A DNA stretch of 64,000 bases from Halictus rubicundus (taxonomy: Eukaryota > Arthropoda > Insecta > Hymenoptera > Halictidae): assembly GCF_050948215.1 (NCBI RefSeq), contig NC_135150.1, positions 22,733,943-22,797,942 of the forward strand, given 5' to 3'. A program made the translations under genes and the position numbers. A model generated the notes under the pieces. That model ran no database searches and had not been told where the DNA came from. It saw only the letters and a program-made list of their open reading frames with translations. Shown here piece by piece: positions 40,464 to 52,934 of the stretch (within the stretch, counting starts at the first letter, position 1; each line of letters starts with the position of its first letter).

Positions 40464-40873
40464 TGAGAAGGAGAGGGAGATCGAACAGAGAGGAGAGAGA
40501 AGAGAGAAGGGAGAGAGAGTGAGTGAGAGTGGCGCGCCGCGCAGCCTGCGTGTCCATGGTGGATTTCCTCGAGTGGAGGCAAAGTTTGATTTTGTGGAGG
40601 GCGCACGCCCCGCTCCCAGCTGCATAACCGACTGGTCTTTAAGCAGTCACGAACGAGCCTTCGTTCGTCGCAGCCGTGGGGAGGAATTCTTGCTCTCGCG
40701 GTCGCTATCCTCGCCAGCTTTCCTCCTTCCGACACGAGCCTTGGACTGATTTAATCCCGCGTGTGCTACCCTCCTGCCAAGTGCCAGTGACCACTCGTTG
40801 TACCTGTCGATTTGCCACCCTGGACGAGGAATTCCTCGAATCGGAGAACAACCCGGATCAACCCCGATCGCAA
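40181..40873 (+). promoter_or_regulatory. GC-rich island with (GA)n tract, possible first exon ending at a strong donor
   Basis: The DNA is GC-rich with frequent CG dinucleotides, in contrast to its surroundings. It ends in GATCGCAA|GTAAGT, a near-ideal donor, at 40874. No ATG-started frame of recognisable homology reaches that donor, so a 5' untranslated exon of a plus-strand gene lying beyond what I can identify is the simplest reading. The GA tract could bind GAGA-type factors. Ser-Leu and Arg-Glu ORFs here come from the repeat. Confidence 0.4.
40409..40460. repeat. (GA)n microsatellite
   Basis: About 25 uninterrupted GA units inside the GC-rich island. Further GAGA-rich sequence continues to 40530. 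Confidence 0.95.
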
Positions 40874-41025
40874 GTAAGTCCGCCGAATACACCCGAGCTT
40901 CAAAGTCCCTCACACCAGTCTCGTCAGAATTCCTAGAACCAGGTTCCGAATGATCCTGAAGGATGACAGAAGGTTACCTTGCCGTAGACTCGTTCGCAGC
41001 CCCAAGGCTCGACTAGTGTCCTCCC

Positions 41026-41047
41026 TCTCGCTCCCTCTCTCTCTCTC

Positions 41048-41078
<31 letters not shown>

Positions 41079-41097
41079 CCCTCTCTCTCTCTCTCTC
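41026..41097. repeat. (CT)n microsatellite
   Basis: CT repeats interrupted by CCC steps. It is opposite in strand polarity to the GA tract 600 bp upstream. Confidence 0.95.
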
Positions 41098-41940
41098 CAT
41101 CTATCTGTTGGTCTCGTAGGCGTGCAGATTATTGAATCCGCTTACAATTAGCCGGAATAGAGATTGCGATACTCCCGACAGGCTCGTGAATTAGGATGCA
41201 GCGCGCGCGGGGCGCTTTGATGAATATGCAAATTGCTGTTCAGAGATTTCCTGGTGAATCGATAGAGCGGAGCGTGCAAGACGCTCGGAAATTTTCAAAA
41301 TCGTGCCCGATTCGGCTCGGCTCCCCAAGCGTTGCTGGATTACGCGACAATCTCGAACGACGCGCAGCGCTCTTGTTGTAAACAGCCCCCCGATCCTGTG
41401 GTCCGATGTTAATCGTGTTGCTAGGCGCGCGATTTAGTCGCGAGTGCAACACGTTCTCCGCTTGAACGGACGCGGACGATGTCGTTATAAAATAACCGCG
41501 GACGTACGCGTCTTCCGCGGGATCATTATTTTCTGATTTTCTGCGTAATATATCTTGATTCTCGGGCCTTCGCGATGGAAATGTACACCTGATGCGTCCC
41601 CGCGATCGAGAAAGCCTCGGGCACAATTGCCACGGTAATTGGAACGTTTGCAGCGAATGTTCGAGCGATTGTTTAATTAGGATTCGTTCGGGATGGTGGT
41701 TCAACAACGGTTTCACTTGGGACGGAGGTGGACGGGGTTGATCGGCGATGACAGTCTTGGGGAATATAATATTTGGCTCTTGGGTTGATATGTGCACTGT
41801 CGCGGCCTGCTGTCGCTTCAGTGGCAAACAAATGTACGATTGGCGGAGGAAAATGCAGTTCATTAGCGTGAGAAGATGATATTGCGGTTTTATCCTTTGA
41901 GGAAAACAATTTCAAGGGGTGAAATTAATTTTTTAAGTCG
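41098..41940. other. GC-rich flank of the island, no gene recognised
   Basis: A 207-codon open frame on the minus strand (41240-41863) and several on the plus strand exist, but none has domain-like sequence. High GC content lowers stop frequency. Possibly regulatory or intronic. Confidence 0.4.
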
Positions 41941-42560
41941 GACGAAACGTATTTTTCATTTATTACCTTGAAAAATTACATATCGCTGTCCACTGTCATT
42001 CTAGTAGCAAGTAAAAATGAGGAATCATAGAGAAAAATATATAATTTTTTAATGTAAAATAATCGTTCAGTCTACAGAATTCTTTCAAAATTAATTTGAA
42101 CTTGAAATTTCCCTAAAATTAATGTTAAAATTCGACAAATGCAGTTTTAATGGGTACAACTCATTTTCGAAATCGAACAAGAACATTTTTCGTTTACTAT
42201 TTTCTAAAAATATGTATTTTTGCCTAGTGTCATTGTAGTGGCAAGGAAACATAAGTGATGAAGCAAAATGATAATTTAGCTTCTATTCTTTAACGAATAC
42301 AATCGTAAGGGATGTTTATTATTTTCTAAATATGTGTACTGTTGTCTACTGTCATTCTAATAATAAGTGAATACAGGAAAATATAGTTTATTAGAGCAAA
42401 ACGACAGTTTAGTCTTTATGGTTACAGTTGAGATGCACATAGATTGTACACAGCCATAAATTTATTATTAGATGTTAATTTACTCGTTCTCGAATACTAT
42501 CTACATTATCATTTTACTAAAGTATGTCTTTATCCTTGGATGAATAGAATTTTAAAGGAG
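41941..42560. repeat. Diverged direct repeats of a ~130-240 bp unit
   Basis: ACTGTCATTCTARTARYAAG recurs near 41992, 42226 (as GTGTCATTGTAGTGGCAAG) and 42348. ATATRTRT and AAAATRATARTTTAGT lie at similar offsets. The copies are old and differ by indels. Confidence 0.5.
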
Positions 42561-45500
42561 AAAATTCATTTTCGAGGATGAAACTTGAATAAGATTACTT
42601 TCTAAAAGTGTCGTTAAACTTCGGATGCAAATGCATTTTAAAGAATCATAAAGTTATTATTGAATAAAAATGTAAATTTAATTAGAACCAGCGAAGCAAG
42701 AAAGTATCGCAATCAATAATTCGAAAAGAGTCCGTGGACATCAAAGACGCACTCTTTTAGCGTGCAAGTCATGGTAGTTCAATACTGTACGTGAATTATA
42801 CATGTAACAGAAACTGAAGGAAGTTGACATCCATTAGAATAGCGGCGTGGTTATACCTAGAAGATAACTATTTCATTGTCACCTAATGGTATTAATGGTC
42901 GATCATTAATCGATGACACTATTACTTAAGCAGGTTTCATAAATTAATTATTATTGTGACATAATCGAGTACATTATATTTGACTGAAACTTATGAGACA
43001 CAGAACACTATTTATTCAACCAAGTTTTGCAAATTCATTTGCATTTGGACATGGTTAAGTAAATTAAGTTTCATTAAAATTTGTGAGATGCGGGTTTATT
43101 TAACCAGACTTTACAAATTAATTTTTGTTGTGACATGCCCAATTAAATGTAATTAAGTGAATTATTTTAGTACACTAATTGAATAATTTTAATTTTGGGG
43201 CTATGATTTGATATTCGATGGGTTAAATGGGGAGACGATAATTAATTTATAAATTGGGAAACAGATCTTCGATACGATCGTCGGTTAGACTTGTTATCAG
43301 TTCACGACATTAGCGTCGGGTAATTTCGAATTGCCGCCATTATTGGGATTATAGCCTTCTTCGGTGGATGAAGTTATTTTCGCCGCCCACGGTAACAATA
43401 TGAAGGCACGTTGTAACCTTAACGAAGCGATATCGGACAATAGGGGTGAAACAACAATAAGATCGATAACGCTTAATTGCGCAGGAGTAATATTAATTTA
43501 TTCAATTTCGACGAGAACAAGTACGTCTTACTTTTCCCCCTATTTAAAAATGTTATAGTACTTTCTCTACATGATTATTATATGAAAATTCGAATGTGAC
43601 AACTTATAATATTCGTCTCGCTTAAACAGTAATGAATTATAAAAATTGTTGTATATTCTTGATGGATATATTTTGGTTTTGTTATTTTGTTACATGTCCT
43701 TGTTGTTTAGTAATTCTTAAACAATATTACGTTACTATACAACAAATGAAATATAGAAGTGACGCAATGGTAAAATCGATAGCGCACCATTATACACCAG
43801 TAATTTATTAATATGAGTATTAATTATATTCAATTTGAAGGTGAGCAAGTATGGCGGTTCCCCTTTTGTTTCAAACGCTCTGTGACCCTTCTTAATAGTC
43901 ATTGTATGACAATTCGTTTCATTTTTAATACATTTATGTTTTGTTACCTACGTGTATTCAAGTATTCGCCAATAATATTACATTACTAATTGAATGAAAG
44001 AGAATTTTACATTTTTACCCGTATTTAATACAGCATAAAAATGACATTAGACAAATTATTTGTAATTGACAAAACAGTAGCAAAGAATAATTTTAAATTA
44101 TTGGTATCAGAAAAAGTTCCCTAGTATGCTTTTACATCATTACAATAAACAATTCTTTAAAATTCTTTAAAATTTCGAAAAATATAGTACATATAAAAGA
44201 AAATAGTATAACAAAAATTTGATAGCCTATGAAAGTATTCGTATATCATAGTCTACAAGAGTGTGTGACAGAATTGTTGAAATAAATAATTAATAAAGAT
44301 CCGTTTATAATGTTATTATCGAACTATCCTTTTCTCATCTTACGAGCTTTGAAAAATACACAATTTCCGTTCAAGCGAAAATATTTTCGCGTACCTCGTG
44401 AACCACTTTGATCATTTTAGCCGTTCGTCGTTGAAAAAAAAATGTGTTATCAATATTTGCGAAAGTACCTCATTCGTATCACTTTAACCATGTGCCTGAA
44501 GTGGCAGTGAAGGCTAATGAGTGTTTGCACGGTAATGGAGGTTCACCGAGGGGTCAACGATTTGAAAACGAAATGTATTCACTTAACACAAACACAACGA
44601 AGAACGGTATTTTCAGGTACCAAATATAATAAAACGTGTGTGCTTTTATAATATTTATAAATAAGTGCCAAATAGGAGGATGCATGCTCGAATATACTGA
44701 GACTCTTGAAACAAGTTGAAATTCTTCGTTTAATCCAATGTAGGAAGTATTGTTTATTGTGTCGAGACCAAGTGGTTACCGATAAACCTGAAATGTTGAT
44801 GTAACATGAAAAACCGAATAAAAAAAAAATGTATTGAAATGCTTTAAGAGTTATATTTTTATGAAATAAAAATGATCCCGTTATTTCATACATTCAGTGA
44901 ATAAATCCGACTAGCAAATAGAACCGTGGATCGTTGATTGTATAAAAATTGAAATCGGCTGGCAGCGCATTTTTATGTTACTGCGTCCAAGACCTTCTAA
45001 TTGATAGAACTCGATCAGAGAAATCGATTTGCCTGAAAACGCGACGCTTAAACAACTCTAATTAGAATTTCACCGCTTCGTCCATGGCTGAAACTGTAAT
45101 TAGAACTCCGGAAATGATTAAATTTGTCCACCTCCCCCCCCCCTACTTTTCATCATTTCACGCTCGAATTCATTAGGAATATAAGGATGAAATTGCGTTC
45201 CATTCTTAATGAAAAGAATCAAATTTTTATTATCCGTAATTGTGACCTTTTCTTGATTAAAATAAATTCTCTTCTTTCACCGTTACGCCTTCGGAGAACT
45301 ATAAAAATTATCAATGAATTTTCGTAATCATCATAATCATCTTATTGTTCCATAAAACACGAATAAACGTCAATTAAGTTAGACAATTAGCGCGATTAAT
45401 TTATAAGGTAAATATTTTTCGTCGTTTATAATCCACGGCAGAATAATTAATTAATTCGTGGCTCTCACAGTTAATAGGTTATAACTTTATTTCGGAATTA

Positions 45501-46019
45501 AATCTTTCCAGTATCATTTGGAAGATTCATTAATTATTTTTTGTAAACAATGTAAATACATAGAAAGTGATGAAAATTATTTTGAAAAGTAGAATGCATT
45601 TTAGTCGTTTGTAAATAATAAATAAATTCACAATATTCTGGACTTGTAGAAAGCGGAAAGCATGAAACGAATATTACACGTTACAGTGGTAAGTCGTACT
45701 AAAAATGCTTTCATACTTATAACGAAAGTACTTCGAAGATACTTAACGCGAAGGAATTAGGCGAAAAAAGGGCCAGTTCTGATGGAAGTTTAGAAACGAA
45801 CTCGTCCGTGTAATTGGACCCAATTCACGGCGCGGGCTTAAGCTCAGCTTTAATGCGACAAAGTGATTAATCCGTGTAATTTTACCGCAGTTGGAAAAAA
45901 GAGTGGTTGGGATCCGCTTTACTAGTTGGTTACTTTCGAATATTTTCCCGTTTTCATTGTCAATCCTCAACAAGCTTTGGGCGGAGTCTCTGTACGCCAA
46001 TTAAAATGTAATTAGACGT
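42561..46019. other. AT-rich non-coding sequence, no gene seen
   Basis: No supported gene. A GC-richer patch around 43280-43460 reads as short frames without homology. A C run lies at about 45134-45143. Confidence 0.5.
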
Positions 46020-46540
46020 CGTCGTATGACAGTGCTTTAATGGTTGTCTAGACTTCGCAGCATCATTTTCATAAAAATTTTCAATTCACAAAAAATCAAA
46101 TAAAATAAAATTCGATTTGTTCGGTAAATGGTTTCAATATATGAAAATCAATATTGGAAAGCATAAAATAATACGTACAATTTGTATGTTGTAATTTTTA
46201 AAAAACTTTTGGGGGCTAAAAATGTATAAGTATCTGCTGTTCAATACCTATAATTTTATGATTTAGAAAATTATAATTTTACAAATGGTTTACGAAGACA
46301 TCCAATTTACAAAAATTCAACAAAGAAAAATTCGATTTGCTCAGTAAATGGTTTTAATAAATGAAAATTATTGTGGAAAACCATAAAATACTGTACACAA
46401 TTTATATATTGTCATTTTTTAAAAAACTTTTAGGGTCGAGAAATGCAAAAGTATACGGCTCTTAATGATTAATATAATTATTTGTTTCTCCTAAATTTTC
46501 GCGAGATTAGTAGTCTTCGTCGTATGACAGCATTAAACGT
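46020..46540 (+). repeat. Diverged duplication of a ~200-bp unit
   Basis: AAATTCGATTTGYTCRGTAA begins matching blocks at about 46109 and 46329, followed by AAATGGTTT, GGAAARCCATAAAATA and TTTTTAAAAAACTTTTRGGG. The flanks carry CGTCGTATGACAG at 46020 and 46511. Confidence 0.65.
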
Positions 46541-47626
46541 CCTGTGTATAATTGTTTACTGGACGTTTCATCATAAATATTGATTTCGGGCTGTGCCGAA
46601 ATATAGGTTACGCGTGCGGGAGTTGACGAAGCAGCGAAAGTGTTGAGACGTCTGATTAATGGATAATGAGCCACGCAGTTGTTTCGAACGTTGGCTAATT
46701 ATCCAATGACAGGAGCTAATCATTATCCTGATTGGCGAGGCTCGAGTGCTTCCTAAAATTCTATGAAGTCTGTCAGCGTCTAAAACTAATCAGACCGAAT
46801 ACAGATTGTAAGCCTATTTGCCCCAGATCGCTCTGAATGACTCACTGTGAATGCTGAGTAATGGAAATTTGAATGGTTCCGTGGTTCCTCGATGACAACC
46901 AACTACTATGGCCCCGATATCTCTGCGTTTCAGGTGCTGACTGAATGGTTGATTGTTGACGCGGCAAATTTTTCATTATAATCGAGCGAATGGGGGATGT
47001 AATTCGGCTTGTGCGAGAGCCTCTCGAAACGAATGACACCAAACATTTACCATAGCTCAAGAAAGTACGACAGTGTATGTATTCGTGATTTTATATGCTT
47101 CTGAACTGTCATTCAATCAATCGCACCCGCATCACTGAAGAAATTGAATTTTTTTAATTGAATTTTTCCGTGCATAAAATGTATAAATTAACGCAAGTCT
47201 AAATTAAATTGTGTCAAAGTAAAATTCAATTAAAGGAAATCTAACGAGATTATAGTAGAGTGAACATTCAGACAATTATAGTGTAGCTGGGACCTGTTAC
47301 AAATTTTTAAAATGCAAATTTTAGGAAATTAGGTTAAAGCCAGCAGTAAAAACTTTATATTATAAGATAATAATATTAATATTAATAATATTTTTCTGTA
47401 AGAATATAGAAAAATTTATGAGTAAATTTTAAATATATAAGATTGTAAATAAATTCAAAGGAATCGACAGCAAGTAATATAAGCAATAGGATTTATTACA
47501 AAACTTATTTGTGAAACATAAAGGGCTATTCGTTTTCAATGAGTTTAGTAATAAATGTTTTATTGGGATTAGGTAAACGAACAATGCTGGCCAAAATATT
47601 TTTTTGAAAAGCAAATAATGAATGGT
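46541..47626. other. Non-coding sequence, no gene seen
   Basis: GC-moderate from 46560 to 47060, then AT-rich. Minus-strand ORFs lack any domain. Confidence 0.45.
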
Positions 47627-47980
47627 ATACAGGGTGTCTCGAAATGGATGTACTTCCTTGAGTGGGGTGATTTCTGAGGTCATTTAGAATAACTTTTTCC
47701 TCTTCGAAAATGTTCTCCGTGGCTTCGTTGAGGAGTTACTAACAGAAAACACGGACCAATCAGACCGCGGATACAGCGGACAGATCCCGCTGAGCGTAGC
47801 GTTGGCATTGGCCGAGCCGGGATCCTTCCGCTGTAGCAGCTCTCCGATTGGTCCGAGTTTTTCGTTAATAACTCGTTGACGAAGCCGCGGAGAATATTTT
47901 CGCAAAGGAAAAAGATATTTTAAATGATTTCAGGAATCAGCTCCTTCAAGGAAGTACAACATTTTTGGGACACCCTGTAT
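47627..47980. repeat. Inverted-repeat element with ATACAGGGTGTC ends (354 bp)
   Basis: Left end ATACAGGGTGTCTCGAAATG and right end reading GGGACACCCTGTAT. The inner part is also symmetrical: GAAAATGTTCTCCGTGGCTT against GAAGCCGCGGAGAATATTTT, and GGACCAATCAGA against TCTCCGATTGGTCC. A truncated relative is at 53501-53609. No transposase ORF. Confidence 0.8.
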
Positions 47981-49636
47981 ATTGCAATCATTTAGTGAAA
48001 TAAGTTTCTAAAACACAAAATAAAATTTAAATAAATCTGAAGACAACGCGGGACTTAGTTTCAAAACATTAAACAATGAAAAATCGGAGAAACACGTTCC
48101 AGAAGATAAAACTAAATTAACCTTAACAAATACCAAGGTTTCTCAGAATCTGCCCGGGGAAAATTTGTTTCACCCTAAGGGAGTAATGGGCTATCCCGTT
48201 TAATTAAAAGAAATTATGTCGAGATCCGCGTAGGAAATGACTCGTGACGCTAGTACACGGCTGGGCGTGTTTAGTAAATGAATATGTATGTGTCGCGACG
48301 CACGTAACGAGGAGGTGTTCATGTAACGGAGGTTTTAAGTTTTAATGCGTTTCCCAAGTTCTTAATCCGAAATGTTTTCTGAACGTGGAAGGGGCTGCAA
48401 CGGTGTAATAAGTGACACGGAAGACTAAGGACGGAGAAAATTGTGGCGCACTTGAAGCGCTGTCAGCTTCGTGAGAACCAGAAGCGTGCCGTGAAAAAGG
48501 AGAACCGTAAAACGAGCTACAATTCTCTCAAGGGGGCAGGCTTTCGTGTCGCTTATTGTACCTGTCTTATGCCCAATGGCGGGGAATTTTGGCAACGACA
48601 CAGAACCTCTACCCTTCCCCGATAAAGAGACCCTGAATCCCTCCTTGCCGAGCTATCGCGAGGGAATGAATCTTTTGCCATTTCCAAGGTCAATACTCTG
48701 CTCTTCCCTACTGGCAATACCCAGCACGCGACAAACTGTGAATGTACACAGTGGATCTCAACCTTACAATCCTATAATCACGCAAATTCTAACAGAACGT
48801 ACAGTCAGCCTCATAATTGATGGCACACACACTTTAAATCAAAATAAATACTTATTACAAAATTACATCAAAATAAATAGATTACTTTGCTAGATGATAT
48901 GCAATGAACATTTTGTAAAATTAATTCTGTGTTGCGAAAAAAATAGGAAAAGTTGATTTTCACAACTTTTCTATTTCGGTTTGTGATGAAAATTTAAAAA
49001 ATGTGTTTTGTAGATTCATATAGGTTATGGCGGAAAATTTTATCGAAATTCGTCGATTGGTTTGCGAGGCGAAACGATGAAAAATGTTGAAAATCACTGA
49101 ATGATAAAATAAAACGGCAAAAATAGGGTGAAGATCGTGGAAAACTGTTGTTTTAATGGTATACAAATCAGTCAATTTCGATTAAATTTTCAGCATGTAT
49201 ACAGGCTGATAAAAAAAGTTCCGACACTTGTAGCTCTTATGATATTCAACGAGAGGAGTAAAAAATATCTAATAAACATAGGTCCTAAAAGCAATAATTT
49301 CTCTGAGAAATCAACTCTTGTCATTTATTACTGTTCCATGTCATAACTGGTTCTCTTCGCATCGCATTGAATTTATATTGTGTATAACGTGTAACCTTGT
49401 GTTTACAACCTTGAACTGATACTTCCAACTTCTCTGCGGCGGAAGCGAATTTTTCCTTAGGAGCTGAAACAAATAAAGTTGTAAAAAGCAACTTTTACTA
49501 TTTTTTTTTTCACAGAACAGACTAAACACAGTTTTTACAAAAATTTGCATTGCCTATCGTCTAGTAAACTAGTCGATGTAGCTTGGCAGAAAAAATTCGT
49601 TTGGTCCATTTAAAAAGAATTTATTCTGATTTAAAG
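47981..49636. other. Non-coding sequence, no gene recognised
   Basis: A GC-moderate block at 48330-48740 contains overlapping open frames without recognisable motifs. The remainder is AT-rich. A (TG)n run lies at 49637-49651. Confidence 0.45.
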
Positions 49637-49939
49637 TGTGTGTGTGTGTGTGCCATCAATTACGAGACTGACTGTACATACAGACGTTTCACATTAACCC
49701 ATTAACACGTTGGCTGGCACGCGAATGGTATGCGTTTCGCATAAGTTTCATTAAGGCAAGTGCTGTTTTCCCCTTCGTATTACAGTAGAACATCGATTAT
49801 CTGAACTAAACAGGGAAACATTTTGTTCCCTTATTGTTCGAATATTAGAACAGTTACTCAATTATAATGCTAGATTCCATTTTTATTAATTTGTACCTAT
49901 ACAAACATTGCCACATCTCATTATTTGGGACTTGTTTAA

Positions 49940-50530
49940 CTGGTGTTAAACAATGTAAAACTGTACCAGAAAATTGGATGTATCCACTAGTACTCTTTTG
50001 ACAACCACTAGTACTCCATTGCAAATTTCACGGCCGCCATCGTTTGCGAATTCTTCCAAAGCCGTTGCTAATTGGTTCTCGAGAGTATCCTCAGTAAATT
50101 CCAATGCGAAGTATATACGTCGGCTGCGTCTTCGCTGTTGCTGGCTCTTGTTATTGAAATTGTTGCACATAAATACAAAAGAAAAAGATATGAATTAGCC
50201 TTTGAATGAGCGGATCTTCCAGTGTCCCCGGCAGGTCGTAGGAAGCTTGATCGACATCCAAGAAAATGATCAAGCTCCCTTTGCAGCCTCCGCGTTTGTT
50301 GGAAAGATGAAAAAGAATTGCAGACGTCCCGAATATGTGGAAGAATCGCAGGTCTCCCTTTGCAGCACTTTGGCCAACGACGAGGTCGGATCTCACCTAA
50401 AGGAGCAACGTTTCGTCGCGGGCTTGTTGCCCAAAAATTTTCTAATGCAGCGTCTCGATTAAATAAATATAAACACAAAATAAAAATCGACAAAATAAAT
50501 ATATTTTTATTTTCGAATCTCTTCAATAGT
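49940..50530. other. Unassigned segment with long open frames on both strands
   Basis: Both strands stay open for 75-150 codons here with GC content above background, for example minus-strand 50068-50526 and plus-strand 50202-50462. I recognise no domain in any frame and cannot identify splice-compatible partners. It may be a decayed mobile element or pseudogene, or simply a GC-richer spacer. Confidence 0.25.
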
Positions 50531-52468
50531 TAAATCGGTTTACGTTGTTTCATTGCTATCTCGTTTCCCGAGCAATCAGTAAACCTCATCAAGCGCTGTC
50601 CAGTCGATAATTAAGCGTGAGTCGATAAACGAAAACGGTTTCGGTCGAAGAAAATTCGCGAACGAGTCCGCGGCGTCACTTTTAGCTCGAGTAACTCATG
50701 CATTGCAATTTTACGAGCAGGAACAGGGTGGGCAAGAGCAATCGACGTTGCCATGTGCATATCGCTTTAGGATAGGAGTGCGCGCGTCTGTATGAAACTG
50801 TCTCTGAAAAACTGTTACTGAATAAAGGAAAACACGCCCGTCGGAATAACAACGGACGTCCGGTGGTGCCTCTTTGTATACCGCGGCCTTAGATGAAGAT
50901 AATGAACGGAATTTAAAAAAAAGGCTTACCCCCGAGTCTCGTATGCAGCCCTCGATTGTCAACAGACCGATATCCATCGAGGGTCGCGCTATCCCGTCTA
51001 TCGATTTTTCCTGAAATCCGTTGTTGACCCTAATAGCCGAGCTACCGTCGCTATTTCATCCCGGCTCGCCTTCGGACGACCCAGGATTTCTTTAAATGCA
51101 CCCACCACGCAACATTTCTCACGAGTGTCGGGACTCCGGTTCTTGAAATTATTTTTTTGAAAAATGGCAATACTTTGCAATCCTTTTTGCCATAAACACA
51201 AGGCCGTAGTTTTCGGGCAGTTCGAGGATGGACCGACGATACGACCGAAGACCCGCAATGCTCGAATCGCTTCGAAATTTTGACAAACAGTACAAAGTAC
51301 CTGTGTTGCGGGTAACTCATAGTGATCTAAATGAAAGAAAAGATTAATCAGATTTTCCGAAAATTTCTGTTATGAATTAATTGTGGAGCATAGTCGAGGC
51401 AAAGGTAAATGCAAAGCATCGCAGCGCCAAAGACACCATAAAGCCCACCATCACGGAGGTGGCGACGAAAATGTGCAGGGTGTTTTAAAATTATACGTCT
51501 GGATAGGTGGAGATCTGTTTAAAAAGGGTTCCGCAAAATTGATCTTGTCACTTTTTTCAAGGTCAAACATCTTTTTATTGCATCTAGTAGTACTCGGAGC
51601 TAAGAACAAAAGCCTCAAAGGAACTACAGGTCTCAAGTCAACCGTTCTCTTAAAAAACAACTTTGAAGTTTCGTAGACTATTTCGTTCCATATATCTACG
51701 GGGTGTCCCGAAATGGGACGTCAAAGGGGTGATCCTATATGAGAAAATTAGTCGAGAATATAAAATAAATTTTGTTCATTTGATGCGTCTCCAAATGTTT
51801 TTACTATTTTGTACTTCATCTACTTCTTTCTATTATGAATGCATAAAATTTGCAATCTAATGAGTAACTTCTTTGTCTTCATTTTACAATTATCATACAA
51901 CTTAATATGACAACATCTGCTTTTTGCCAAAAGGTTTTACGTGAAAGTAAAAATTATTCTGATTGAATACGCATACGTTATACGAATACAAAGCACGTTT
52001 TCGTTAAATATATTGAATATTCATATGCTAAATAAACATAGTGAACATTCGAAAACGTCTTACTCACGCAGCGGATTACAAGTCGGCTGACCTTCCTGCT
52101 GCAGAAGTGCCTAAAATTGAACGCGAATTGATTCAAGAATAACTCAAGGATTAGAGTGTTATCTGGAGTGAGGAACACTACGCGGTGGGATAATAGTTTT
52201 CATCGTAGTAGAACGTTTATTTTGTCTGTCATTCATCTCCCAGACTGCGCGGATACATCTGGCCAATCTATAAAGTTTCTCGTATTATTTCACAAACTTC
52301 TGTTCGAGAAAAGTATACTTTGTTCTCGTCCAATTAAGATAGCTTCTGGACAGTTGAAACGTTAACTGACTTTATGGTCTTCGTGGCTTTACGAAACCTC
52401 GGATCTTTCGGCAAAGAAAAATGTTTCTAGATTGTACATGGATTATACTGATGGCGCAATCGAAAAGA
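50531..52468. other. Non-coding sequence with probable mobile-element remnants
   Basis: Minus-strand frames at 51000-51260 contain a stretch (GRPKASRDEIATVARLLG) faintly like helix-turn-helix N-termini of insect transposases, broken by frame changes. GCAGGGTGTTTTAAAATTAT at 51476 and GGGGTGTCCCGAAATGGGAC at 51700 resemble transposon ends. A GACTGCGGAT-family end lies near 51840-51864. Confidence 0.3.
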
Positions 52469-52469
52469 C

Positions 52470-52679
52470 GGTGATTCTACATAAAAAAAAGTCGAAAATG
52501 TGGAATAAAGTTTCTTCATACGAGGCTTACTTTTCGAGAAAATCGACTTTGGAAATCCGTTAGGTTCAAGTGCTTAGCATTTGTAAGTGGAATCGGTAAG
52601 CCGTGAACAGACTCGTCAGACTCGTATGAATAAAATTTATTCTACTTTTCGACTTATTTTATTTTATATAGAATCGCCC
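52470..52679. repeat. Hairpin-forming inverted repeat
   Basis: Arms of about 60 bp: GGTGATTCTACATAAAA...AAGTCGAAAATGTGGAATAA on the left and the inverse ATTCTACTTTTCGACTTATT...ATATAGAATCGCC on the right. Both arms include CATACGAG/CTCGTATG. No ORF. Confidence 0.7.
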
Positions 52680-52878
52680 ACTATTCGGTTGTACCATTAG
52701 TTACCGATCACCCTGTGTCCCATTTAAAGTCTCACACGCAATTATTTCCGAAAGTAGAGCTCGTTCTAAACAACATTTCAAATAAAATTTACTCTGTTTC
52801 AGGCAAGACATTTTATGGTGGTCACAAATCTGGTTTAGTGCTTCCGCCTAGCTCAGCTATATTTTGAACGGCAGTAAA

Positions 52879-52934
52879 TGACCTTGTATGACCTGGAATG
52901 ACCTCGAATGACCTCGAATGACCTTGAGTGACCT
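52879..52934. promoter_or_regulatory. Six TGACCT hexamers at an exact 10-bp period
   Basis: TGACCT starts at 52879, 52889, 52899, 52909, 52919 and 52929. On the minus strand these are AGGTCA half-sites spaced by 4 bp (DR4-type). The one at 52919 extends to TGACCTTGA, the reverse of TCAAGGTCA, which is the monomer site known for FTZ-F1 and ERR-type receptors. It may equally be a plain 10-bp minisatellite. Confidence 0.5.

Noticed and set aside
40077..40749. Overlapping 88-182 codon ORFs on both strands
   Set aside because: They run through the (GA)n tract, giving Ser-Leu or Arg-Glu runs. The rest has no domain and all frames are open because of high GC content.
41240..41863. 207-codon minus-strand ORF
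   Set aside because: No recognisable motif, mixed composition and GC-rich setting. Splice sites or conservation that would support it are not visible.
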